In this document: positions 1 through 6,508 of the stretch, one piece after another | Position numbering within the stretch: position 1 is the stretch's first letter | Layout: every line of letters begins with the position of its first letter | Assembly (NCBI GenBank): GCA_937907715.1 | Contig: CALERM010000150.1 | Coordinates: forward strand, 1 to 8,227 | Direction of reading: 5' to 3' | Length of the DNA stretch: 8,227 nt | Origin: an uncultured Clostridia bacterium | GTDB lineage: Bacteria > Bacillota > Clostridia > Oscillospirales > Oscillospiraceae | Made by a program: the position numbers and the translations under genes | Notes under the pieces: generated by a model | What the model was told of the DNA's origin: nothing | Seen by the model: only the letters and a program-made list of their open reading frames with translations | Database searches by the model: none

Positions 1-895
1 CGCACTGCTCGGTGGCATAGCGGCAGCGGGTGCGGAACGAGCAGCCGGTCGGCATGTTCAGAGGACTCGGCACGTCGCCCTCGAGGACGATGCGCTGGCG
101 CGCTCTGGTAATATCGGGGTCCGGAATCGGCACCGCCGACAGCAGCGACTGCGTATACGGGTGCTGCGGGTTTTCGTTCAGCTCGTCGGCATCGGCGACC
201 TCGACGATCTTGCCGAGGTACATGACCGCGATGCGCTTGGAGATGTGGCGCACGACGAGAAGGTCATGTGCGATGAACAGATACGCCACGCCGAGCTTTT
301 CCTGCAGCTCTTCAAACATGTTGATGACCTGCGCCTGAATGGAAACGTCCAGCGCGGAGACCGGCTCGTCGCAGACGATGAACTTCGGGTTCACGGCAAG
401 CGCTCTTGCAATGCCGATTCTCTGGCGCTGACCGCCGGAAAATTCGTGCGCGTAGCGCGTGGCATGCTCGGCGTTGAGTCCGACGGTCGCCATCAGGTCC
501 AGGATTTTCTCGCGGCGCTCTTTCCGGTTGGAATAGAGCTTGTGAACATCCAGAGGCTCTCCGATGATGTCCTCGACCGTCATGCGCGGGTCCAGAGACG
601 AATACGGGTCCTGGAAGACCATCTGCATCTGCTTGCGCATGTGGGTGATGTTCTTAGCCGTAACCGGCTCGCCGTCAAAAATGACCTCGCCTGCCGTCGG
701 CTCATAAAGCCGCAGAATCGTGCGTCCGACGGTCGTCTTGCCGCAGCCGGACTCTCCGACCAGACCCAGCGTCTCGCCGCGCCCGATAGAAAACGACACA
801 TCGTCGACAGCCTTCAGGGGCTTCGAGCTCAGAAGACCCGTGCGGACAGGGAAATACTGCTTGAGGTTTCTGACCTCCAGTAAGATCTCAGACAT
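1..895 (-). CDS. oppF: Oligopeptide/dipeptide ABC transporter ATP-binding protein OppF (C-terminus cut by window edge)
   Basis: Second ATPase of a peptide importer. It hydrolyses ATP on the cytoplasmic face to drive uptake through the OppB/OppC channel, paired with OppD. Reading the minus strand from the ATG at 893-895 gives 298 codons open to the window edge. Motifs in order: Walker A GESGCGKT (about residues 47-54), Q-loop Gln95 in MVFQDP, signature FSGGQRQR (152-159), Walker B FIVCDEP (172-178) and switch His210 in IAHD. The C-terminal Cys cluster typical of peptide-transporter ATPases starts at C285, C291 and C298. OppF proteins usually have about 310-330 residues, so only a short tail is missing. 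The start is supported by AAGGAGG a few bases upstream. It overlaps the oppD stop by 8 bases, implying translational coupling. Family assignment is secure; whether the substrate is oligo- or dipeptide is not readable. Confidence 0.95.
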   Translation of the reverse strand, partial: MSEILLEVRNLKQYFPVRTGLLSSKPLKAVDDVSFSIGRGETLGLVGESGCGKTTVGRTILRLYEPTAGEVIFDGEPVTAKNITHMRKQMQMVFQDPYSSLDPRMTVEDIIGEPLDVHKLYSNRKERREKILDLMATVGLNAEHATRYAHEFSGGQRQRIGIARALAVNPKFIVCDEPVSALDVSIQAQVINMFEELQEKLGVAYLFIAHDLLVVRHISKRIAVMYLGKIVEVADADELNENPQHPYTQSLLSAVPIPDPDITRARQRIVLEGDVPSPLNMPTGCSFRTRCRYATEQC

Positions 896-1895
896 TTCCT
901 TCCCCTCCTTCTGCCATCAGCCGGTCGCGGACGTTGACCCAGCATGCCGCCTTGTGGTTTTCGTTGATCGTCAGCTCGTCCGGATGCTCCGACAGGCAGA
1001 TTTTCATCGCCGCGTCGCAGCGCGTGCAGAACGCACAGCCGGCGGGCAGGTTCAGCATGTTGATCGGCGTGCCCGCAATCGGAACGAGCTTCTTTTTCAT
1101 GTTGTTGACGTTCGGAATCGACCGCAGAAGCCCCTTCGTGTACTCGTGCTTCGGGTTGTAGAAAATCTCGCGCGCAGTGCCGCGCTCGCAGATTCTGCCG
1201 CCGTACATGACGATGATGTTGTCGCACATGTCGGCAATGACGCCGAGGTCGTGCGTGACAAGAATAACCGCCATGCCGAGCTTTTTCTGCAGATCCTGCA
1301 TGAGCTCCAGAATCTGCGCCTGAATGGTCACGTCGAGCGCCGTCGTCGGCTCGTCGGCGATGAGAATGTCGGGCTCGCAGGCAAGCGCCATCGCGATCAT
1401 GACTCTCTGCCGCATACCGCCGGACAGCTCAAACGGATACTGCCTGATGCGCTTTTCCGGCTCGTTGATGCCGACCAGCTCGAGCATTTCGATGGCGCGC
1501 TCGCGCACCTGCTTGCCGCGGCGGTTCGTGTGCAGGCGGATTGCCTCGCCGAGCTGGCTGCCGATCGTGAAGACCGGGTTGAGGCTCGTCATGGGGTCCT
1601 GGAAAACGATCGAGCAGCATTTGCCTCTGAAGTGGCTCATCTGCTTTTCCGACCACGTCGTCAGGTCCTCGCCCTTGTAAAGAATATGTCCGCTCTTGAT
1701 TCTGCCGTTGTCCGCCAGAATCTGCATGATGGAATATGCGGTGACGGATTTGCCGGAGCCGGATTCGCCGACAATGCCGAGAATTTCGCCGGGGTTGAGG
1801 TTAAACGACACGCCGTTGACAGCCTGTACCTCGCCGGAGTCCGTGTGGAAGGTCGTGTGCAGATCCTGCACGCTCAGAAGATATTGTTCACGCAT
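888..1895 (-). CDS. oppD: Oligopeptide/dipeptide ABC transporter ATP-binding protein OppD
   Basis: First ATPase of the peptide importer, partner of OppF, peripheral to the membrane. It is 335 residues, normal for OppD/DppD. Visible motifs: Walker A GESGSGKS (43-50), Q-loop Gln99 in VFQDP, signature LSGGMRQR (157-164), Walker B ILIADEP (177-183) and switch His215 in THD. The C-terminal oligopeptide-transporter extension has cysteines at 297, 303, 310 and 328. This spacing fits the four-Cys iron-sulfur site described for DppD-type ATPases; C300 is an extra cysteine. The ATG at 1893-1895 is preceded by GAGGTGA, which overlaps the oppC stop codon only 4 bases upstream. The 3' end overlaps the oppF start by 8 bases. 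This is a typical coupled operon gene with nothing broken. Confidence 0.97.
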   Translation of the reverse strand: MREQYLLSVQDLHTTFHTDSGEVQAVNGVSFNLNPGEILGIVGESGSGKSVTAYSIMQILADNGRIKSGHILYKGEDLTTWSEKQMSHFRGKCCSIVFQDPMTSLNPVFTIGSQLGEAIRLHTNRRGKQVRERAIEMLELVGINEPEKRIRQYPFELSGGMRQRVMIAMALACEPDILIADEPTTALDVTIQAQILELMQDLQKKLGMAVILVTHDLGVIADMCDNIIVMYGGRICERGTAREIFYNPKHEYTKGLLRSIPNVNNMKKKLVPIAGTPINMLNLPAGCAFCTRCDAAMKICLSEHPDELTINENHKAACWVNVRDRLMAEGGEGNV

Positions 1896-1899
1896 ACGC

Positions 1900-2976
1900 T
1901 CACCTCTTCAGCTTCGGGTCGAACGCATCGCGAAGACCGTCGCCCAACAGATTCAGACTCAGCACGATCAGACAGATCATCAGAGCCGGGAAAATCAGCT
2001 TATACGGATAGGTCTGAAGACCCTGGCGCGCAGAGTTTGCAAGAGAACCCAGAGACGGCATCGGCGCGTTGACGCCGAGACCGATGAAGCTCAGATAGCT
2101 CTCGGTGAAAATTGCCGACGGAATCTGCAGCGCCGTCGAGACAATGATGACCGAAAGACAGTTCGGCAGGATGTGCTTGCGGATGATCCAGCCGGGCTTT
2201 GCGCCGATGGAGCGCGCGGCAAGCACGAACTCGTTTTCCTTGATCGAAAGAATCTGACCGCGGATCAGACGCGCCATGCCGACCCAGTAGAGAAGACCGA
2301 AGACGATGAACATCGAGATCATGTTTGAGCCGAGCGCCGCGAGCGCAGAGCCGGCTTTGAATACCAGCACCTGGTTGAGGACCGTTGCCAGCAGGATGAT
2401 AACCAGCATGTCGGGAAGAGAATAGATGATATCGACGATGCGCATGAGAATCAGGTCGACGCGTCCTCCGGCGTAGCCAGAAATGCTGCCGATGATCATG
2501 CCGATGATCAGCACGATGATGCTCGCGAAGAAACCAATGACGAGTGAAATTCTCGTGCCGTAGATCACGCGGATGAAGTAGTCGCGGCACTGCTCATCGG
2601 TGCCCATGATGTGCGGGAAGCGCGTGCCGCCCTCGTCAATGTATTTCTGCTCCGCCTTACTGTAGGTGAACGGCGCAAGGTTCTTTGCGCCCTTGTCGCG
2701 CTTGCCGTTGACCGAGAGGATTTCCTCATAGCCGTAGGGCACGATCATGGGAGCAATGATGATGGTCAGAATGATCGCCGCAAGGATAACGATACTCAGC
2801 ACCGCCAGCGGATTTTTGAAGAGCTTGCGCATGCCGTCCTTGAAGAAGGACGTACTTTCGCTCATGACGTCCTGCTGACGCTTTTCGTCTTCCGTCGCTT
2901 TTTCAAACTTCGAAAGGTCGATCTGGGCGCTGAGAACCTGTTTTTTGGGCGTCTTGTTGGGATCAAAATTTTCCAT
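1900..2976 (-). CDS. oppC: Oligopeptide/dipeptide ABC transporter permease OppC
   Basis: Inner-channel permease that forms the membrane pore with OppB. The 358-residue product has a charged cytoplasmic N-terminus of about 55 residues, a first membrane segment at about 58-80, an external loop (81-130), then five further hydrophobic segments (about 143-165, 187-207, 220-236, 273-295, 325-345). The EAA loop that contacts the ATPases is at about 249-271 (FVLAARSIGAKPGWIIRKHI). The C-terminus GDGLRDAFDPKLKR is characteristic of OppC/DppC. The conserved GTDxLGRD stretch before the permease core reads GTDEQCRD here, an unusual substitution. The start has a near-perfect AAAGGAGG, 8 bases upstream of the ATG. 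Gaps to neighbours are 16 bases (oppB) and 4 bases (oppD). The N-terminal extension and loop are longer than in short OppC proteins. Confidence 0.96.
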   Translation of the reverse strand: MENFDPNKTPKKQVLSAQIDLSKFEKATEDEKRQQDVMSESTSFFKDGMRKLFKNPLAVLSIVILAAIILTIIIAPMIVPYGYEEILSVNGKRDKGAKNLAPFTYSKAEQKYIDEGGTRFPHIMGTDEQCRDYFIRVIYGTRISLVIGFFASIIVLIIGMIIGSISGYAGGRVDLILMRIVDIIYSLPDMLVIILLATVLNQVLVFKAGSALAALGSNMISMFIVFGLLYWVGMARLIRGQILSIKENEFVLAARSIGAKPGWIIRKHILPNCLSVIIVSTALQIPSAIFTESYLSFIGLGVNAPMPSLGSLANSARQGLQTYPYKLIFPALMICLIVLSLNLLGDGLRDAFDPKLKR

Positions 2977-2992
2977 ATCGCGTCCTCCTTTC

Positions 2993-3904
2993 TCAGTCGA
3001 ATTTGATGCGCGGGTCCACGAGCTTGTAGAGCAGATCGCAGATCAGGTTTGCCACAACCATCAGCGTCGCCAGGAAGATCGTCGTCGCCATGATCATGGT
3101 GTAGTCGCGGTTGGAAATGGCGCTGACAAACTTGCTGCCAATGCCGCCGACGGTGAAAATGGTCTCAATGACCATCGAACCCGTGATGATGTAGGCAATC
3201 TGCGGACCAGCGTAGGTGATGATCGGAAGCAGGGAGTTGCGCAGCGCATGCTTGAAGATGACCTTCCACTTTGCAACGCCCTTTGCCTTCGCCGTGCGGA
3301 TGTAGTCCTGGCTCAAAGCGTCGAGCATGCTGGACTTTGCGAGGCGCGTGGTGTACGCCATCGGGTACGACGAAAGCGCCAGCACCGGAAGCAGGAAGTT
3401 GGGGTTGTTGGGGTCCCAGACCGGGAACCACGCGAGCTTGATGCAGAACACCAGAAGCAGCAGCGTCGCCAGCACAAAGCTCGGCACCGCCGTAAAGAGC
3501 GTCGAGAAAAAGACGATGGTCCGGTCGGGCGCCTTGTTGCGCATCAGAGCGGCGAAGCTTCCGAAAACCGTGCCGCAGATCAGCGCCACGGCAATTGCCA
3601 TCAGACCCAGCTTTGCCGAAATCGGGAACGACTCGGAGATGATCTCCGAGATGTCGCGGCCATTTTTCAGCGACACGCCAAAATCTCCGTGCAGCAGGTT
3701 CTTCATATACAGAACAAACTGCTCCGAAACCGGCTTGTCCAGATTATAGCGCTGGTTCAGTGCCTCAATGGTCGCCTCGCTGAGCGCCTTCTCCCGGTTG
3801 AACGGTCCGCCAGGGATCGCGTTCATGACGAAAAATGTGATGGCACATATGATAAACACTGTCAGAATGGCAAGTAAGATACGTTTGACAATATATCTGC
3901 CCAC
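2993..3904 (-). CDS. oppB: Oligopeptide/dipeptide ABC transporter permease OppB (GTG start)
   Basis: Channel permease, partner of OppC, and first gene of the operon. I chose the GTG at 3902-3904, giving MGRYIVKRILLAILTVF, the standard OppB beginning, and 303 residues, the usual length. AAGGGAG lies 8 bases upstream. The frame stays open up to 4150, but that extension would start upstream of the promoter and is not protein-like. Six hydrophobic segments are visible (about 9-30, 99-120, 131-157, 170-180, 228-250, 270-293). The EAA loop is DYIRTAKAKGVAKWKVIFKH (200-219), and the C-terminus YKLVDPRIKFD is the conserved OppB/DppB ending. Transcription should come from the sigma-A promoter about 70 bases upstream. 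An alternative GTG three codons earlier is possible but has poor spacing to the ribosome binding site. Confidence 0.95.
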   Translation of the reverse strand: MGRYIVKRILLAILTVFIICAITFFVMNAIPGGPFNREKALSEATIEALNQRYNLDKPVSEQFVLYMKNLLHGDFGVSLKNGRDISEIISESFPISAKLGLMAIAVALICGTVFGSFAALMRNKAPDRTIVFFSTLFTAVPSFVLATLLLLVFCIKLAWFPVWDPNNPNFLLPVLALSSYPMAYTTRLAKSSMLDALSQDYIRTAKAKGVAKWKVIFKHALRNSLLPIITYAGPQIAYIITGSMVIETIFTVGGIGSKFVSAISNRDYTMIMATTIFLATLMVVANLICDLLYKLVDPRIKFD

Positions 3905-3976
3905 ATTCTTCACTCCCTTCTGTTGTTTTCTTTTCTGCCTGCTCTGCCTCAAACGGCGGTTCAGGGTGTGCTGTTT

Positions 3977-4005
3977 ATTATAGCGGTTCGCCGCGGATTG
4001 GTCAA
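3977..4005 (-). promoter_or_regulatory. Sigma-A promoter of the opp operon
   Basis: On the minus strand the -35 box is TTGACC (4000-4005) and the -10 box is TATAAT (3977-3982), separated by exactly 17 bases. This is one mismatch from consensus. Transcription would start near 3970, leaving a purine-rich leader of about 65 bases before the oppB GTG. Its quality suggests vegetative expression of opp unless a repressor acts here. Confidence 0.85.
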
Positions 4006-4034
4006 TCCTTTTTCGCCTGTCGGCGACATTTTCT

Positions 4035-4053
4035 AAACGCAGCGTTTGCGTTT
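4035..4053. promoter_or_regulatory. Dyad upstream of the opp promoter, possible operator
   Basis: AAACGCAGCGTTT (4035-4047) is a perfect 13-base interrupted palindrome, followed directly by a second GCGTTT (4048-4053). It lies about 30 bases upstream of the opp -35 box and about 150 bases from the divergent cortex-lytic start. The symmetry is seen directly; that a regulator binds it is inference. The rest of the 299-base intergenic region (3905-4203) holds the opp promoter, A/T-rich tracts and two AAGCTT sites, but no ORF I trust. Confidence 0.25.
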
Positions 4054-4203
4054 CCCTCGCTCCGGCAGCAAAAAAGCTTCCGGTTTTCTCACATTTTTTA
4101 AGCTTCTCCACGATTTTCCAGATACACAGCCGTCCATACAGGATAGACATGGAACCATTTCTCTGCCTCGGGCATATGCTGATGGATACAGGAGGCGATT
4201 GCT

Positions 4204-4599
4204 ATGGATGCACAGGGCACCGTCGTGGTGCGTCTTTCCACTTCCAGCGCCAGAATCCCCTTGCAGGGCGCAACCGTTACCATCACAAAGCGGCTTTCGG
4301 ACGGCAGCGCGCAGCTGCTTGCCGTGCGCGTGACGAATTTCGACGGGCTGACGGACCCCGTCGCCATCGAAACCCCGCCGATGGCAGAAAGCCGGAGCTA
4401 CCAGAATACGTCCGTTCCCTACGCCGTCATTGACATCCGCGCCGAGCGTGCAGGCTTTGACCGCGTGATTGTGCGCAATGCGCAGGTTTTTCCGGATACC
4501 GAAACCCGGCAGGAGCTCTCGCTCATTCCAACGCCGGAGCTTCCAAGTTCCTTTGACCGCACCGAAACATTCCTTGTTCCGCCCCAGAGCCTGTCGTGA
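4204..4599 (+). CDS. SleC pro-region-like protein (carboxypeptidase-regulatory-like beta-sandwich), separate gene
   Basis: The 131-residue product resembles the N-terminal pre/pro part of clostridial SleC, from memory of that family. It opens with a beta-strand pattern GTVVVRLSTSSARIPLQGAT (about 5-24), as in carboxypeptidase-regulatory-like domains. The later stretch PYAVIDIRAERAGFDRVIVR (about 73-92) and the NAQVFPDTETRQELSLIPTP that follows match the 'GY..vvi.g.Q.f...t..q...l.p' pattern of the SleC pro-region. There is no signal peptide or membrane segment and no catalytic motif. AGGAGG lies 8 bases before the ATG. The stop TGA is followed after three codons, in the same frame, by the start of the SleC-like enzyme gene. 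In single-chain SleC this region keeps the enzyme inactive; here it may act as a separate inhibitor or chaperone, which is inference. It could also be a structural spore protein. Confidence 0.78.
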   Translation: MDAQGTVVVRLSTSSARIPLQGATVTITKRLSDGSAQLLAVRVTNFDGLTDPVAIETPPMAESRSYQNTSVPYAVIDIRAERAGFDRVIVRNAQVFPDTETRQELSLIPTPELPSSFDRTETFLVPPQSLS

Positions 4600-4611
4600 G
4601 GTGAAGCTATG
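4597..4611 (+). promoter_or_regulatory. In-frame TGA with overlapping ribosome binding site between the two SleC-like genes
   Basis: The sequence reads TGA GGT GAA GCT ATG, all in one frame. GAGGTGA (4598-4604) overlaps the stop and is correctly spaced for the ATG at 4609. This favours termination followed by coupled re-initiation. Readthrough of the TGA would instead give one continuous SleC-like polypeptide of about 563 residues. Confidence 0.7.
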
Positions 4612-5895
4612 CCGACCTCTGTCATTCCCTACATTCCAGAGACTATCGTCGTCCATCTGGGCGCGCCGGCCGCGTCTGCGGCAAACATCACCGTTCCCTT
4701 CACCGACTACGTCAAAAACGTCGTCTCCAGCGAAATCTATCCCACCTGGGAGCCTGCGGCGCTGGAGGCGAACACGCTGGCGATCATTTCCTTTGCTCTC
4801 AACCGCTACTATACCGAATATTACCGCAGCCGCGGCTATGATTTTGACATCACATCCTCCACTGCCATCGACCAGAAGTACATCGAAGGGCGGAACATCT
4901 ACGAAAACATCTCCGTCCTCGTCGACGAAATCTTCGACCGGTATCTGCGGCGCGAGGGGTTTGTCGAGCCGCTGGCGGCAAAGTTCTGCAACGGCGTCAC
5001 GACCACGTGCGAGGGGTTGAGTCAGTGGGGCTCGCAGTATCTTGCCGAGGGCGGCGCGGACGCTTTTTCGATTCTGCGCTCATATTACGGCAATATTGAG
5101 CTGGTCACGAACGCGCCCGTCCAGGAGCCGTCGCCGTCCTACCCCGGCACGCCTCTGCGCCGGGGCGATACAAACGCCGACGTCGCGCTGGTCCAGTTCA
5201 TGCTCAACCGGATTTCCCAGAACTACCCCGCCATTCCGAAGCTCACGGTCGACGGCGTGTTCGGCGCGGCAACGGAGGAGTCGGTCCGCGCGTTCCAGTC
5301 GATCTTCGATCTGGCGTCCGACGGCATTGTGGGACCTGCGACATGGTACCAGCTGGTTCTGCTCTACGTCGCCGTGCAGCGCCTCTCCGAGCTTCAGTCT
5401 CTGGGGCAGACCTATACGCGCTACAACTGGGAGCTGCCGGAGGCGCTCTCTGTCGGCGATACCGGAAGCCGGGTCACGTTTTTGCAGTATGTCCTGTCGG
5501 TTCTCGCCGCGTTCATTTCCTCCATTCCCGCCGCCGACATCACGGGAACCTACACCGAAAATACCCAGCAGGCAGTGCGCGCCTTTCAGGATTACGCAGG
5601 TCTCTCCCCCACAGGCTCGATTGACGACGCGACCTGGAACGCGCTTTACGCGCAGTATGCCGGCATCCGGCAGGAGGTCCTGTCCGACGGAGAGCTGTTT
5701 CCGATCACACAGACGGATGCCCCGGAGGCAGCTCCCGTCTTTGCCTCCGATGCACCTGCTGCACCGCCCGCTTCCATCTTCCCTCAGCCGCCCGCCGGAG
5801 AAGCGGCGCAGCGCTATTGCGATACATCGCGCTTTCTGCAATACCCCGCCGGAGGCTTTGCCCCCGGACAGCAGGACGAGGAGGGACCCGTATGA
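4609..5895 (+). CDS. sleC: Spore cortex-lytic enzyme SleC-like (SpoIID-type lytic transglycosylase with two peptidoglycan-binding domains)
   Basis: Predicted to cleave cortex peptidoglycan during spore germination, as SleC does in Clostridium. The 428-residue protein begins PYIPETIVVHLG (7-18), which resembles the start of mature, processed SleC. The SpoIID-like domain spans about 30-165: DYVKNVVSSEIYPTW with the likely catalytic Glu42, then ALNRYYTEYYRSRGYDFDIT, TAIDQKYIEGRN, a Cys pair (C127, C134), SQWGS (138-142) and ILRSYYG. Two peptidoglycan_binding_1 modules follow, at about 180-255 (TVDGVFGAATEESVRAFQ, GPATWYQL) and 278-350 (ENTQQAVRAFQDYAGL, DDATWNAL). The end (about 365-428) is Pro/Ala-rich without a recognisable domain. 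SleC as I remember it is one chain of about 420-440 residues, including its pro-region and one binding module, so this protein lacks the pro-region and has an extra module. No signal peptide. The 3' end overlaps the next gene by 4 bases (ATGA). Confidence 0.9.
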   Translation: MPTSVIPYIPETIVVHLGAPAASAANITVPFTDYVKNVVSSEIYPTWEPAALEANTLAIISFALNRYYTEYYRSRGYDFDITSSTAIDQKYIEGRNIYENISVLVDEIFDRYLRREGFVEPLAAKFCNGVTTTCEGLSQWGSQYLAEGGADAFSILRSYYGNIELVTNAPVQEPSPSYPGTPLRRGDTNADVALVQFMLNRISQNYPAIPKLTVDGVFGAATEESVRAFQSIFDLASDGIVGPATWYQLVLLYVAVQRLSELQSLGQTYTRYNWELPEALSVGDTGSRVTFLQYVLSVLAAFISSIPAADITGTYTENTQQAVRAFQDYAGLSPTGSIDDATWNALYAQYAGIRQEVLSDGELFPITQTDAPEAAPVFASDAPAAPPASIFPQPPAGEAAQRYCDTSRFLQYPAGGFAPGQQDEEGPV

Positions 5896-6458
5896 TTCTG
5901 CCGGAGGACTACATAAGCCACCCCGTGCGAAGTCTTCAAACGATGCTGCACGTGCTGTCGACCATCTTCCCGGCGCTTTTGAACGTCAATCCCGACGGTA
6001 TTTACGGCGAAAGCACCAAAAAAGCCGTTGCCGCCTTTCAGCGCTTCGCGCATCTTCCCGCGACGGGCATTGCCGAAACCGAGACCTGGAACGCGCTTGC
6101 CGGCTGCTATCTGCGCCACGCGCCGAGTGTCTTACCGCCGGAACCGCTGCGCATCGTCCTGCAGCCGGGGCAGACGATTGCGCCGGGCGAACGGAACCTG
6201 CATGTCTATCTTGTGCAGGCGATGCTGCAGGCGCTCGGGCAGTGCTATGCAAACGCAAGCCCTCCCGCCGTCACGGGCGTTCTGGATGCTCCCACGCAGC
6301 GCGCCGTGCGGAGCTTGCAGGCGCTGTTCGGTCACGAGCAGACCGGTGCCATGGACCACCGCTTCTGGGCGTATCTCGCGCGGCTTTACACCCTCTCGGC
6401 AGGCGACGGCGCACAAAGCGCCTCTTCCGCATCGCCCGCGGCAAGCTATCTTCTCTGA
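5892..6458 (+). CDS. Small protein with two peptidoglycan-binding domains
   Basis: The 188-residue product consists almost entirely of two peptidoglycan_binding_1 modules. The first is at about 11-72 (PDGIYGESTKKAVAAFQRFA, ETETWNAL). The second is at about 102-166 (VTGVLDAPTQRAVRSLQALF, DHRFWAYL). A Pro-containing linker (78-100) separates them and a Ser/Ala-rich tail ends the protein. No catalytic domain, signal peptide or membrane segment is visible. The ATG at 5892 is chosen because AGGAGGG (5879-5885) lies 6 bases upstream and the ATGA overlap with the preceding gene is a classic coupling signal. An in-frame ATG at 5817 would give 25 unlikely extra residues inside the previous gene. By context it probably anchors to cortex or helps the SleC-like enzyme; this is inference. 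Second-module matches are weaker than those of the first. Confidence 0.88.
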   Translation: MILPEDYISHPVRSLQTMLHVLSTIFPALLNVNPDGIYGESTKKAVAAFQRFAHLPATGIAETETWNALAGCYLRHAPSVLPPEPLRIVLQPGQTIAPGERNLHVYLVQAMLQALGQCYANASPPAVTGVLDAPTQRAVRSLQALFGHEQTGAMDHRFWAYLARLYTLSAGDGAQSASSASPAASYLL

Positions 6459-6463
6459 GCGCA

Positions 6464-6495
6464 AAAGCGGCATGGACGCAAATCCATGCCGCTTT
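6464..6495. terminator. Bidirectional intrinsic terminator between sleC unit and thrC
   Basis: There is a perfect 13-bp stem (6464-6476 with 6483-6495; arms AAAGCGGCATGGA and TCCATGCCGCTTT) and a 6-base loop. It lies 5 bases after the plus-strand stop and 13 bases after the minus-strand thrC stop. On the minus strand it runs into TTTT; on the plus strand it is followed by TTT and, after a short gap, TTTTCTT. Its position between convergent genes fits a shared terminator. Confidence 0.85.
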
Positions 6496-6508
6496 GTATC
6501 GGGTTTTC

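Noticed and set aside
161..883. 240-codon plus-strand open frame at the left end
   Set aside because: It is antisense to oppF, which has all ABC motifs in its own frame. There is no ribosome binding site.
720..2072. 450-codon plus-strand open frame
   Set aside because: It is antisense to oppD and the ends of oppF and oppC, whose ATPase motifs are intact. The His/Asp/Arg-rich product looks like a reversed shadow.
2945..3877. 310-codon plus-strand open frame
   Set aside because: Antisense to oppB; low-complexity Arg/His/Gln-rich translation.
4027..4041. CodY-box-like sequence near the opp promoter
   Set aside because: Only about 9 of 15 positions match the CodY consensus, and the second half-site is lost; not better than chance in an A/T-rich stretch.
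4070..4106. Paired AAGCTT sites with A and T tracts as a terminator
   Set aside because: The flanking A and T tracts are oriented so that no extended stem forms; each AAGCTT is only a self-palindrome.
3905..4150. 82-codon N-terminal extension of oppB from an ATG at 4150
   Set aside because: It would begin upstream of the sigma-A promoter, is Lys/Arg/Gln-rich and not membrane-like, and the GTG at 3904 has the ribosome binding site and the typical OppB N-terminus.
4033..4656. 207-codon minus-strand frame across the intergenic region
   Set aside because: It lies antisense to the SleC pro-region gene, has no recognisable domain and no good start signal, and conflicts with the divergent layout.
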